From the NCBI GenBank assembly GCA_913058575.1, contig CAJXRF010000022.1, forward strand, positions 1-64,000: DNA of 64,000 nt, written 5' to 3'. Numbering within the stretch: the stretch's first letter is position 1; every line of letters begins with the position of its first letter. Below, piece by piece: positions 53,558 to 62,235 of this stretch. A program made the position numbers and the translations under genes. Under the pieces are notes generated by a model. It was not told the DNA's origin. It did no database searches and saw only the letters and a program-made list of their open reading frames with translations. Origin of the DNA: an uncultured Bermanella sp. (GTDB lineage Bacteria > Pseudomonadota > Gammaproteobacteria > Pseudomonadales > Oceanobacteraceae).

Positions 53558-54646
53558 TTAAGTCATGGAAGTTTTTGAATACACCTCTAAACGATTGCGA
53601 CCATTATGTTTAGCCTTATACAAAGCTTGATCTGAAAATTGCATTAATGCCTCTAAGGTTGCACCACTATGACTAAATTCAGCCACCCCAATTGAAGTGG
53701 TAAAGGCAATGCTTTTATCTTCATATTCTACGCGCAATGCTGCAACGGCTTCCAAAATTTTCTGTGCCATAACACTTGCTAAAGCTTGGTTGGTTTCGGG
53801 CAGTAATATTGAAAACTCTTCACCTCCCAGGCGACCAAAAATGTCACTGGCTCGTAATTGTGCTTGGCAACACTCACTAATAGCCTCTAATACTTTGTCC
53901 CCCCCTTGATGACCATAATTATCATTTATAGATTTAAAATGATCGATATCCAACGCCAAGATTGAAAGGGCATGGCCATAGCGTTTTGAGCGGTTAAATT
54001 CTTTATTGGCCTGCTCCATAAAGTGTCTTCGGTTACTAATACCTGTTAAAGAATCAGTGGCGGCCAGTTTTTTAACGTAACGCAAAGCCTCCCTTAAGGA
54101 TTTTTCAGTGTTCTTTAACTTAGTAATGTCGGTGGAATACATAAATGTACAGCCATCTTCAGTTCTTACCCGAGACACCTGGGTCCACTCACCATGATGC
54201 CTTTCACTTTCAAATGTACTAAACCCTTGGGTTTTCATACTTTCCATGGCACGACGAACCATCCCATCCACATCACCATCATCGGCAATGACCCCTGCCC
54301 CCGTAGCCCATGAGTGACGTAAATTTTCCTCAAAGGAGCGCCCAATGGCCTCGCTTGCTTCATAACCCAAAATGCGCCCCACCGTGTCATTACAAAACAC
54401 CATAATGTCGTTCTGGTCGTATACCCCTACCCCATCTTGGCTGGCTTCAAGGGCCTTTATGATGCGTTCATTTAATTGCTCTAAAGGGAGTTTTTCCATG
54501 GGGTACTCACCACTTTCTGTTTTAATCAATAAAATGAGTATAGTGCAGAATGCAACGATGAAAGGAATCAAAAGAACAGATAAACTGAGCGATACTGCTG
54601 CTTGCTCATTATGGGATGATATAAAAAATATCGGGTTAAAAAACAA
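53558..54646 (-). CDS. Diguanylate cyclase with PAS domain
   Basis: A cyclase making cyclic di-GMP. A hydrophobic helix (VSLSLSVLLIPFIVAFCTIL, residues about 18-40), a PAS domain (EASQDGVGVYDQNDIMVFCN to YSTDITKLKN) and a GGDEF domain with active site RLGGEEF and the inhibitory RxxD motif (RASD) five residues before it. The upstream start is uncertain: the longest frame begins TTG at 54646 with no ribosome site; ATG 54499 (MEKLPLEQL) has GGTGAG upstream and would give a soluble 313-residue protein. No EAL domain is present. It stands alone, between marR and a secreted-enzyme gene. Confidence 0.9.
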   Translation of the reverse strand: MFFNPIFFISSHNEQAAVSLSLSVLLIPFIVAFCTILILLIKTESGEYPMEKLPLEQLNERIIKALEASQDGVGVYDQNDIMVFCNDTVGRILGYEASEAIGRSFEENLRHSWATGAGVIADDGDVDGMVRRAMESMKTQGFSTFESERHHGEWTQVSRVRTEDGCTFMYSTDITKLKNTEKSLREALRYVKKLAATDSLTGISNRRHFMEQANKEFNRSKRYGHALSILALDIDHFKSINDNYGHQGGDKVLEAISECCQAQLRASDIFGRLGGEEFSILLPETNQALASVMAQKILEAVAALRVEYEDKSIAFTTSIGVAEFSHSGATLEALMQFSDQALYKAKHNGRNRLEVYSKTSMT

Positions 54647-54744
54647 ATAGAATATTAAAAATCAGTCTATTCTCATTTAAACCATTAACTTATTTCCGAA
54701 CTAAAAATAGAAACAATATTTAAATCAATCCAACTACTTAAATT

Positions 54745-54771
54745 AAAAAACCTAGCGCCTTTAGCGCTAGG
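54745..54771 (-). terminator. Intrinsic terminator after the metallopeptidase-like gene
   Basis: CCTAGCGC (54751-54758) and GCGCTAGG (54764-54771) form an eight-base GC-rich stem with loop CTTTA. On the minus strand it is followed by six T residues. It lies 18 bases after the stop codon. Confidence 0.92.
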
Positions 54772-54788
54772 TATAAGCTTAACTTAAT

Positions 54789-57494
54789 CTACTGGGCAGC
54801 TATTTTATAATCGTAAACAAATGTTTCGAAGTCCTTAAACTTAGTAGATGGTGTACTGGACACTACCAGATAAAGTTTATCGCCAGAGTTAGCAAACACA
54901 TCAATACTAGATGCAATGCCTGCACTGGTCACAGGAATTTTGTAGTAGGTTCTTTGACCCGTTTGCTCGTTATGAATCACCACCTGTGCTCTAAACTCAG
55001 CATAATCTGGGTTATTCAGCGATGGGTTAATGCCCACTGTGTAACTGCTATTTTGCGTGACATCCACTTCATAAGCATTGTAAGCCCAGGCTCCAATTTT
55101 GTAACGACTGGGTACCGTTAACCATTGGCCATTGGTGCCCGACACATCATAAAATTCAGCAATTTTATTATCCACTTCTTCGCTGGGAATTGGGTCATCA
55201 GAATTATTGTTATTGCCATTCATACGATTAAAGGAAGCAATCTCAGACTCTAAAAAAGTATCGCCATAATCCATATCCCAGGTAGTCACTCGGGAAGCAA
55301 AGTCAGAAAATACTTCACGCATATCAAACCCGGCTTCAGCCAATGACGAATGCATGGCTTCTGTGGGGGTTCCCGATAATGGTGCAAGGTTTAAGTTACT
55401 GCGATTAAACACTCTGCCAATAAAGTTATCGGCCAATACATGATGAGACACATAAAACTCAAAAATGCTGGCGCCATATTGATGCCCGCCTTTTGCGTAA
55501 TCAATAATTCCATCTTCAAAGACTGAGCTTTGTGTCGTCCAAAGGGCCAACTGTGGTTGCAAAGTATACATGCCTAGTAACGAGTCTTTTGCACTGGGTT
55601 TCATGGAGAAAGCACCCCAAGAGGCGGTGGATTCAGCTAAAAATTTAGTCGAACCATTTGTGCGGCTTTGATAGGCGTGAAAGTTTTCGTGAAGCACATA
55701 TTGATTCCATGGATTTTCAAAATTGAATTTACTCACCCATGATTTTCGATAACCATCACTTAACTCTAAGTTTCTGGGCTTAGCGTATTCTTCACATAAT
55801 TCCCCGTGTACATACATGCCGGTGGTTAATACGTTATGTTCCCACGTCATGTCATGGCCACTTAATTGGTATTCAAAGCTGTCTTGCGTGGTATCAGTTA
55901 CCCCTTCAGGCCAAAACATGCATTGATACACACCACACAGGTAATTAGGGTACTCAGGATTAGGCACAGGCAAGCTCTTAGCATCATCACAGTCTTGAGC
56001 CAATTCTAAAATCTCGGCAGCGCTTAAGGCTGTATCAAATATTCGAACATCCCACACTTTACCAGGATAAGGGCCAATATTAAGCTGGCCTGCTAACGCT
56101 TTAAGCGTGCTTTCATCCACAGCCATTTGAGAAGATTGGCCGTTGAAATAACTTTTTATGGCCCCCTCATCAACCTGAAAAGCCACATGGTTACAACTGC
56201 GATGCTTTAAAAGACTACTATCGTTTAGTAACGTGACCGCCACGGCATCAGTGGCAAAGGTAGCCGAAATCGTACCGGCTATTTCCTCAACCGTTAAAGT
56301 ATCACTTTCCATAATCACCGCACTTTGGTCATCGCTTGCGGGAATCATTTTAAATGATAAGGTCATGGGACCAGCCAGTGTATTATCAGCAAAATCCATG
56401 TTGATACTTTTATCGGTCATGTCGGTGGTGGATTCAAAGGTAAATAAGTCGTCACTCTCATCATGGGGCAACAAGGTGGTGCTTAGGGTGTGTTGATTGC
56501 TTGATAAATCTTCATAAGCAAACTGCAATGGTGCGTAGGCAAATAAATTCGTTAATGGGCCGTCGTCAATTTGTGCTAATTGGCAACTGGCTTCGCAGCG
56601 ATTATTCGAACAACTCTCACCTGTGCCGCACCCGCCACAACTAAGTGTATTGCCTAATCCATCGCGCACTGCCCCACATTGAGCGCCTGCCGCAGCACAC
56701 ACGGCCACAATTTGATTCTCATCAATGGCTTCACAACGGTTACTATTGCAACTTGAATCGGTTGAACAAGAACCACATTGCAAGGCGCCCCCTAAACCAT
56801 CATCAATGTTGCCACACTGGGCACCCTGAGACTCACAAACGTTAGCGGTATTATTGGAAGCAATAGAAAGGTTATCAAACTGGGCCACGTTGTTAGCTGT
56901 AATAGAGTGAGGGCTGGCCGCTAAACCTAAATAGATATTCTCACCCATGGCCACTGTTTTCTGAGTGGTCAGTGTCCAATCAACCCCGTCTAAAGAGTAA
57001 TAGCCAAAAAATTCATTGCCAGTTCGCTCTAATTTTAACCACACCGGTCCAGTGCCCACATTACGCCCCCAGTAGTAAGAGCGCTCGCCCTGCACTGGGC
57101 GCCATTGAAAGGCCACATGCTCGTGTGCTGAATAATCCAGTGCCACATTAACCGAGTCAGACGACAACGTTTCACGAAACATCACCGCCCCTTTTGCCCA
57201 AGCATGCGTATTCTCAACGCTTAACACCCGTACCGTAATACTGGCATCGCCACTAATAGGTACATACACATAATAAAAATCATCACTGCTGTTCCAGATA
57301 TCATTACCTGAACCGGTAAGCGTAATGACCCCTTGATCCTCAGCCACAGAGCCCGGTACGTTTATATTGCCTATATCCAACTTTTGCCAAGTTGAAATAC
57401 TGGCAGAATAACTGGCAGACGATGCAATTAAAAACATGATTGAAATTAAACACGCCACGAGACGGCTTAACAAACCCATTCGAGGTATTTTCAT
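54789..57494 (-). CDS. Secreted multidomain predicted zinc metallopeptidase
   Basis: A 901-residue exported protein. Signal peptide (cleavage near residue 31); a beta-sandwich module (about 32-220) of the DUF1349/concanavalin kind, nearly identical to that of the next gene; two Cys-rich repeats (CESQGAQCGNIDDGLGGALQ type, about 221-305); a LamG-like domain (about 310-495); then a catalytic region with HENFH at 601-605 and Glu620 in FLAESTASW, a HExxH-plus-Glu zinc site resembling DUF6055 or gluzincin peptidases. A C-terminal beta domain follows. The start has GGGAA upstream and a terminator follows. It has no GlyGly-CTERM tail. Substrate is unknown; the partner enzyme suggests glycoproteins. 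Confidence 0.78.
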   Translation of the reverse strand: MKIPRMGLLSRLVACLISIMFLIASSASYSASISTWQKLDIGNINVPGSVAEDQGVITLTGSGNDIWNSSDDFYYVYVPISGDASITVRVLSVENTHAWAKGAVMFRETLSSDSVNVALDYSAHEHVAFQWRPVQGERSYYWGRNVGTGPVWLKLERTGNEFFGYYSLDGVDWTLTTQKTVAMGENIYLGLAASPHSITANNVAQFDNLSIASNNTANVCESQGAQCGNIDDGLGGALQCGSCSTDSSCNSNRCEAIDENQIVAVCAAAGAQCGAVRDGLGNTLSCGGCGTGESCSNNRCEASCQLAQIDDGPLTNLFAYAPLQFAYEDLSSNQHTLSTTLLPHDESDDLFTFESTTDMTDKSINMDFADNTLAGPMTLSFKMIPASDDQSAVIMESDTLTVEEIAGTISATFATDAVAVTLLNDSSLLKHRSCNHVAFQVDEGAIKSYFNGQSSQMAVDESTLKALAGQLNIGPYPGKVWDVRIFDTALSAAEILELAQDCDDAKSLPVPNPEYPNYLCGVYQCMFWPEGVTDTTQDSFEYQLSGHDMTWEHNVLTTGMYVHGELCEEYAKPRNLELSDGYRKSWVSKFNFENPWNQYVLHENFHAYQSRTNGSTKFLAESTASWGAFSMKPSAKDSLLGMYTLQPQLALWTTQSSVFEDGIIDYAKGGHQYGASIFEFYVSHHVLADNFIGRVFNRSNLNLAPLSGTPTEAMHSSLAEAGFDMREVFSDFASRVTTWDMDYGDTFLESEIASFNRMNGNNNNSDDPIPSEEVDNKIAEFYDVSGTNGQWLTVPSRYKIGAWAYNAYEVDVTQNSSYTVGINPSLNNPDYAEFRAQVVIHNEQTGQRTYYKIPVTSAGIASSIDVFANSGDKLYLVVSSTPSTKFKDFETFVYDYKIAAQ

Positions 57495-57890
57495 TTGAGT
57501 TCCCTTTTCTATTTCATGATCTATTGATGATTGAAATAAATTATTTACTGACTTACGTAAACAATTCTCTAATTATTTTCTTTATGATGGCGCTGGCCAT
57601 TTTCAATTATTTAATGCATGTAAAATACAATTAAAAGGAATTGAACTAATAAAAGACTAGGAGATCAGCAGGAACAAACAAAGGATTTTTAGAGGTAATT
57701 TGTAATGAATTAATTGGAACATGTAACACACAAAAATATAATTTGTAAAAAACAAAACAATAAAAAAGTGATGATATTTTATGGGAACAATATTATTGGG
57801 CAACAAAAAACACGCAGAGCAATATAAAACTGGCTCTGCGTGCTTTAACTCAAGCAATCAACTAAAGATAAGCGAAAAAAACAAACAACA
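57495..57890. other. Intergenic region between the two secreted enzymes
   Basis: This 396-base AT-rich gap has no gene. Its left half must hold the promoter of the metallopeptidase-like gene; its right half contains the terminator of the upstream gene at 57805-57842. Confidence 0.5.
57805..57842 (-). terminator. Intrinsic terminator after the sialate esterase-like gene
   Basis: CACGCAGAGC (57811-57820) and GCTCTGCGTG (57833-57842) form a perfect ten-base stem with a 12-base loop; on the minus strand it is followed by six T residues. It therefore ends the 57891-60239 gene, and the two paralogous enzymes are separate transcripts. Confidence 0.9.
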
Positions 57891-60239
57891 TCACCTTAAA
57901 TATAAATTATTTATTTCATCCGCAGTTAATTGTTTACGGTACAAGCGCACATCATCCATATAGCCTTTAAAGGCGTTTGAGCTACCGTTGCCACCACCCG
58001 AACCATCACCTATGGCCGACTCATACTTATTAATCTCGCCCGATAAATCACTGATACTGGCTTGCCCCACTTCTTGGCCATCAATATACAAACGCATTAA
58101 TCCTTCAGAAAAACCAAAGCTGGCTGCCACATGATGCCATTGCCCATCGGTCAAATTAACATTCCCTGCTATGAAGCTTTTCGTTTTATCTATATGAGTA
58201 TTGTGATCATAGCTGCCCACAAAGCCTTTTATGGCGGTGCCATTATTGGCAAGGGTTAATGCAAAACCTGAGCGAGAATTATAATAATATTTATTACTCA
58301 TGAGAATTTGCTCGGTACTGACACCCGCATCGGGTTTTACCCATATGGCTAGGCTAAAGTCTTCATCCGTGGTGAGATTTAAAAAATCATAAACCGGATA
58401 TTGGGTTAAATAATGCAACAAAGTGCTGCCATCAAAATAGGCAGAGTGGCCTATGGCACCGGGATGTTCAAAACTCACTGAATTTCTTACAACCTTAGCC
58501 GTGACACCTGATGCAGCGTCGTTAATGGGTTCTGCATTCGTGTTATCAAAATCATAATGCAATGCTAACGCATCGCTATTATCTCGTACCCACACAGTGA
58601 CCTTCGCAGCATTGCCCATGCGCCCATTGTTCGTGCTGGTGTATTCAAAGCTATCGGCCCCAACAAAGCCCATATTAGGCTGGTACACGAAACTGCCATC
58701 ACTGTTTAAGGTTAAGGTGCCTTGAGATACATCCCTAAATAAAGTGGCCGAAGTGACCCCCACATCATTGTTTAAAATGCTGTCATCCACATTGATGACC
58801 AATTGATTACCAGGCAATACAGTAAATTCATCATTCACGGTTACCGCGTAATTGAGTTGTGACAATGCAGCTTGTGCAATGCGCTCACCGATCACGATGT
58901 AACTATCATTGCCATAATGGTAATAAGGACGCTGATCACCTGTATACACCAGTTGAGCCAAGGGATCTTCTTGCACCACTTTTGCTTGTGCTGCCATCAC
59001 AATATCTCCGGCCACCCCTCGGTTATCATTTATTTGGGTAATGATGACAGGTAAATCAGGCAGGCTTAAATCATCTCGTACAGATGATATTAAGTTTGTT
59101 AAATGGTCTTCATATAGCCCTTCGCTGCCAAATGTGTCGTTATACCCCTGAAACCAAATAAAGCCGGCTATTTCATAATCTATATTATTAGCCACCATTT
59201 CAGTTTGAATAAAATCGTTAAAGCCTGTTATGAGTTGATCGTACAAGTTACCTTCAACACCCCCATGAGCAAGAGGTCGCCAATGGGCAGTATTGTCCAA
59301 TGTGGTGCCACCTTGTGAGCCTTTAAATAAATAAACATTTTCAGGTAACACATCCCCTAGCACATTACCCATTTTTAATTCCACACCGTATTTACTGCTG
59401 CGCTCTCCAAAACCTGGGGCCAAACCTGAAAGGCCGCGATTATTAGAAATAATATTCTTCATAAATACATCGCTGCGCTGGGCGGTTAAATCGAACCCCG
59501 AAGTATCTGCTAAACCACTGTTGGCACCATGACCCTGCATATTAGACTGCCCTGCCATTAAGTAGATTTTCACCTTGTCATTAAAGGGCTGTACCACTTG
59601 AAGGTCAGAAAAAACCACTTGGTTATTCGCCGTACTAACATGAGGGCTGGCTGCTAAGCCCACATAAATATCTTCACTCATTTCAATGGTTTTACTGGTG
59701 GTTAATTGCCAATTAACCCCGTCTAATGAATAGTGCCCCGTAAAGAGATCCCCTTTTCTGTCAAGTTTTAACCACACAGGCCCTGTTCCTACATTTCGGC
59801 CCCAATAATAAGAGCGCTCATCTGCTACTGGGCGCCACTGCAGCGCCACATGTTCATGGGCTGAATAATCTAAGGCAACATTTTTTGATCCGGTATCCAA
59901 CGACTCACGAAACATCACCGCGCCCTTAGCCCAAGCTTGTGTGTACTCAACGCTTAACACTTGGGTAATAATAGTGGCATCCCCTTTAATGGGTTTATAC
60001 ACATAATAAAAATCATCATGGTCATTCCAAATGTCATTTCCCGATCCGTTTAACGTAATAGTATTATTATCACTGATGAAACTGCCCGGTAAATTCATCT
60101 CGCCGATATCATTGGCCGACCAACTCTGAATATTCTCTGAAGAAAGACATGTAATAGGTAATATCAACGCTGTCATCGTTATACTCATTACTCCTTTGGT
60201 TAGTTTAGGTTTTAATTTTTTACACCAGACATTTAACAT
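57891..60239 (-). CDS. Secreted predicted sialate O-acetylesterase (SASA/CE6) with accessory domains
   Basis: A 782-residue exported protein. A signal peptide near residue 34; the same DUF1349-like module as its neighbour (about 35-215, GNDIWNDHDDFYYVYKP, SYYWGRNVGTGPVWLKL); an SGNH esterase domain (about 222-450) with IYLMAGQSNMQGHG, FKGSQGGTTLD and GFIWFQGYNDTF, the order seen in sialate O-acetylesterase/CE6 enzymes; a tandem beta repeat (VLPGNQLVINVDDSILNNDV, about 465-560); and a C-terminal LamG domain (about 565-775). It would remove acetyl groups from glycans outside the cell. GAGGAG precedes the ATG by six bases. The shared module with the adjacent predicted peptidase implies a common target. 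Confidence 0.82.
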   Translation of the reverse strand: MLNVWCKKLKPKLTKGVMSITMTALILPITCLSSENIQSWSANDIGEMNLPGSFISDNNTITLNGSGNDIWNDHDDFYYVYKPIKGDATIITQVLSVEYTQAWAKGAVMFRESLDTGSKNVALDYSAHEHVALQWRPVADERSYYWGRNVGTGPVWLKLDRKGDLFTGHYSLDGVNWQLTTSKTIEMSEDIYVGLAASPHVSTANNQVVFSDLQVVQPFNDKVKIYLMAGQSNMQGHGANSGLADTSGFDLTAQRSDVFMKNIISNNRGLSGLAPGFGERSSKYGVELKMGNVLGDVLPENVYLFKGSQGGTTLDNTAHWRPLAHGGVEGNLYDQLITGFNDFIQTEMVANNIDYEIAGFIWFQGYNDTFGSEGLYEDHLTNLISSVRDDLSLPDLPVIITQINDNRGVAGDIVMAAQAKVVQEDPLAQLVYTGDQRPYYHYGNDSYIVIGERIAQAALSQLNYAVTVNDEFTVLPGNQLVINVDDSILNNDVGVTSATLFRDVSQGTLTLNSDGSFVYQPNMGFVGADSFEYTSTNNGRMGNAAKVTVWVRDNSDALALHYDFDNTNAEPINDAASGVTAKVVRNSVSFEHPGAIGHSAYFDGSTLLHYLTQYPVYDFLNLTTDEDFSLAIWVKPDAGVSTEQILMSNKYYYNSRSGFALTLANNGTAIKGFVGSYDHNTHIDKTKSFIAGNVNLTDGQWHHVAASFGFSEGLMRLYIDGQEVGQASISDLSGEINKYESAIGDGSGGGNGSSNAFKGYMDDVRLYRKQLTADEINNLYLR

Positions 60240-61072
60240 AAGTGACTCCTCATAGACTAAGCACTACAAAATATTTTAAATTTATCGTGAATTCATTTTT
60301 AACTGTGTGCAAAAAAATACTAGTTAATGACATCTTTATTGCCAGCAAGAAATTAACAACATATTCAGACTGACAAAGATAAAGAACAAATAAATGTAAA
60401 GCTCAGAGACAACCCCAATATCCGGAATATGTTTCGCACTTTTTTTAAAGCACGGCACCCATTGATATACACACAAAGCAACATATACAGATCAGTACAC
60501 CCTATAAAATTGAATATCACTTACATCTGGCAATGTTTTCATTAAATTAAGACACTCTAAATTTACAAGCCATATAAAAAATTACAACTGAGTTACCTTT
60601 AAAAACCACAGCAGATCAATTCAGTCTAAAGCCACCTTGGCGGCAACTTTTTTGCTACATTGACATCTGGGCAAACACCGCTATTTAGGTGCAACTTATT
60701 GCATACTAAAATTCGGCATTCTATTTTTTACAATCTCAAAAAAAGTTTAAATATCCAGACAGACAACATAAAATCACCGAGTAACTGTATATACCCAATA
60801 AAGAATAAAGTGATCGTTTACAGTGAAGCCAGCATTAAAACTGCGCTCAATCCTGGCCTTGCTTAAAACAGCAATAAACTTAATGTATTTACCATTTCAA
60901 GAAGGTTCGTTTATTTAATTAGGGAAAAATACAACAGGGAAAGACAGCTAACACCAGAATATTTCACTTGAAATAAGGCACTGTCAGTTGTGTGAATTTA
61001 AAGGCAATCGTTCACGGCCAGCAGTACAGAGGTAGAGGTAGAGGTGAGGATAGATGTAGATAAAGGAAGGCA
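60240..61072. other. 833-base non-coding AT-rich region
   Basis: Neither strand holds a convincing gene; the only frame above 60 codons (60660-60866, plus) lacks a ribosome site and a recognisable product. The left end should hold the promoter of the esterase-like gene. Three consecutive AGAGGT hexamers occur at 61029-61046, close to the STAS gene end. I recognise no RNA structure here. Confidence 0.45.
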
Positions 61073-61375
61073 CTAAACGAATTTAAATTTTCTCTCAAAG
61101 TGTGCTAATGAAAATAATTTCATTAGATTAGGCTTGCAGTTTTTTATTATAATGGTCTGATCTTCTTTTTCTAAATGGTTTTTCATATTGAGTACCATGC
61201 CTAATGCCGAACTATCAATATGCTCTGTTTGAGAAAAATCTAAGGAGATATCCATGCTTTTATCCACGACTCCCATGTAGCTTTCTCTAAACTCATCAAT
61301 CACGCTGTAATCAAAGCGCCCCACAATGAAGAGCTTTAATTCGTTTCCCTCGAGCACGACCGTTATATTAGACAT
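61073..61375 (-). CDS. STAS domain protein, anti-sigma factor antagonist
   Basis: A 100-residue single-domain protein. The pattern LKLFIVGRFDYSVIDEFRES, SLDFSQTEHIDSSALGMVLN and IIIKNCKPNLMKLFSLAHFE is that of SpoIIAA-like antagonists, with the phosphorylatable Ser in the HIDSSALG motif. Such proteins are switched by a kinase and phosphatase pair and control a partner by binding. No kinase, phosphatase or sigma factor gene is in the window, so its partner is elsewhere. Confidence 0.9.
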   Translation of the reverse strand: MSNITVVLEGNELKLFIVGRFDYSVIDEFRESYMGVVDKSMDISLDFSQTEHIDSSALGMVLNMKNHLEKEDQTIIIKNCKPNLMKLFSLAHFERKFKFV

Positions 61376-61489
61376 AGTAAGACCTGCAAATTATGAACCT
61401 TATTGTAGAGCGTAGAGTTTACACACGGTATATCAAATAATTTTCTTATAAATAAATAAATATGCACTTTCATATCTGTGACTTTCACG

Positions 61490-62040
61490 TTATATGGTGG
61501 AGCTAACAAAGGGTAAAAAAGGCTCATCAATGGGTGTATCTACCAAGAAATTTACGTAGTTGCTAAGTACTTTATGGCTCACCCCTAGCAGAATATCCAA
61601 CAGGTTTTGATTGGTGTAACCCAAGCGTTTCATGTTGACGGCATCTGCTTTATCTATATTACCTCGATTAATCACCACAGAACGGGTGTACTGGCGTAAG
61701 GCTTCTAGCGATTCATCCTGAATGGGCTGTTCGGTGCGTATGGCGTTAATTATATTTTTTCAAACCCATCCATGGATGCAACCATGCTATGAGCAGGCAC
61801 ACAGTAATGACAAGCATTGGTTACGGAAGCGGTAAGCCAAACCACATGGCGTTGTTCTTTACTTAAAGAACTATTAGAAAATAAATCATATAAGGATTGG
61901 TAGGCTTCTAATGCTTGAGGGCTTTCTGATAAAACAGCGTGCATGCTGGGGATCATGCCGTAATCCTTATTGGATTTTTCTAATAGTTTTTTAGCCGCTT
62001 TAGGTGCGCTATCCAGGGTATGCAGTTTAAATGAAATCAT
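61490..62040 (-). pseudogene. Carboxymuconolactone decarboxylase family gene, frameshifted in an A-run
   Basis: Two frames read end to end as one AhpD/CMD-like protein. The first part (62040 to about 61755) has the catalytic NACHYCVPAHS and ends GFEKI; the second (from about 61750) continues INAIRTEQPIQDESLEALRQ, then SVVINRGNIDKADAVN and ILLGVSHKVLSNYVN. The break falls in a run of six A (minus strand, 61760-61755): with seven A the frame continues E-K-N-I-I-N-A-I-R without interruption. ATG 62040 has an AGGAGG site. The gene is either a recent pseudogene, a sequencing or assembly error, or a slippage site. The family includes peroxidase-like and disulfide-linked enzymes. Confidence 0.8.
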
Positions 62041-62178
62041 TTCGCCTCCTAACGTCATTCCTTACAAGGTTTAACTGAGCCTAACTTTCTTCTAAAGTAC
62101 ATTCACTTATAGATATGAATAAGAGTTAGCGCTTTTGATTCTAAGCCTAGGCCATAAATGCAAAATAACTGAGCTACA

Positions 62179-62217
62179 TTTATAGATACCCTTTATAGAT
62201 ACCCTTTATAGATACCC
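62179..62217 (+). repeat. Tandem repeat, three copies of a 13-bp unit
   Basis: TTTATAGATACCC occurs three times without a mismatch at 62179-62191, 62192-62204 and 62205-62217. It ends four bases before the AGAAGGA ribosome site of the solute-binding gene at 62236. Such a unit may vary in copy number by slippage and so change leader length, or may be a set of protein-binding sites. Confidence 0.85.
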
Positions 62218-62235
62218 TTAAGAAGGACTATAGCT

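Noticed and set aside
60660-60866. A 68-codon frame in the long AT-rich gap
   Set aside because: No ribosome binding site, no recognisable motif and composition like the surrounding non-coding DNA.
61029-61046. AGAGGT repeated three times near the STAS gene
   Set aside because: Short simple-sequence repeat without a nearby promoter or gene start on either side; too little to interpret.
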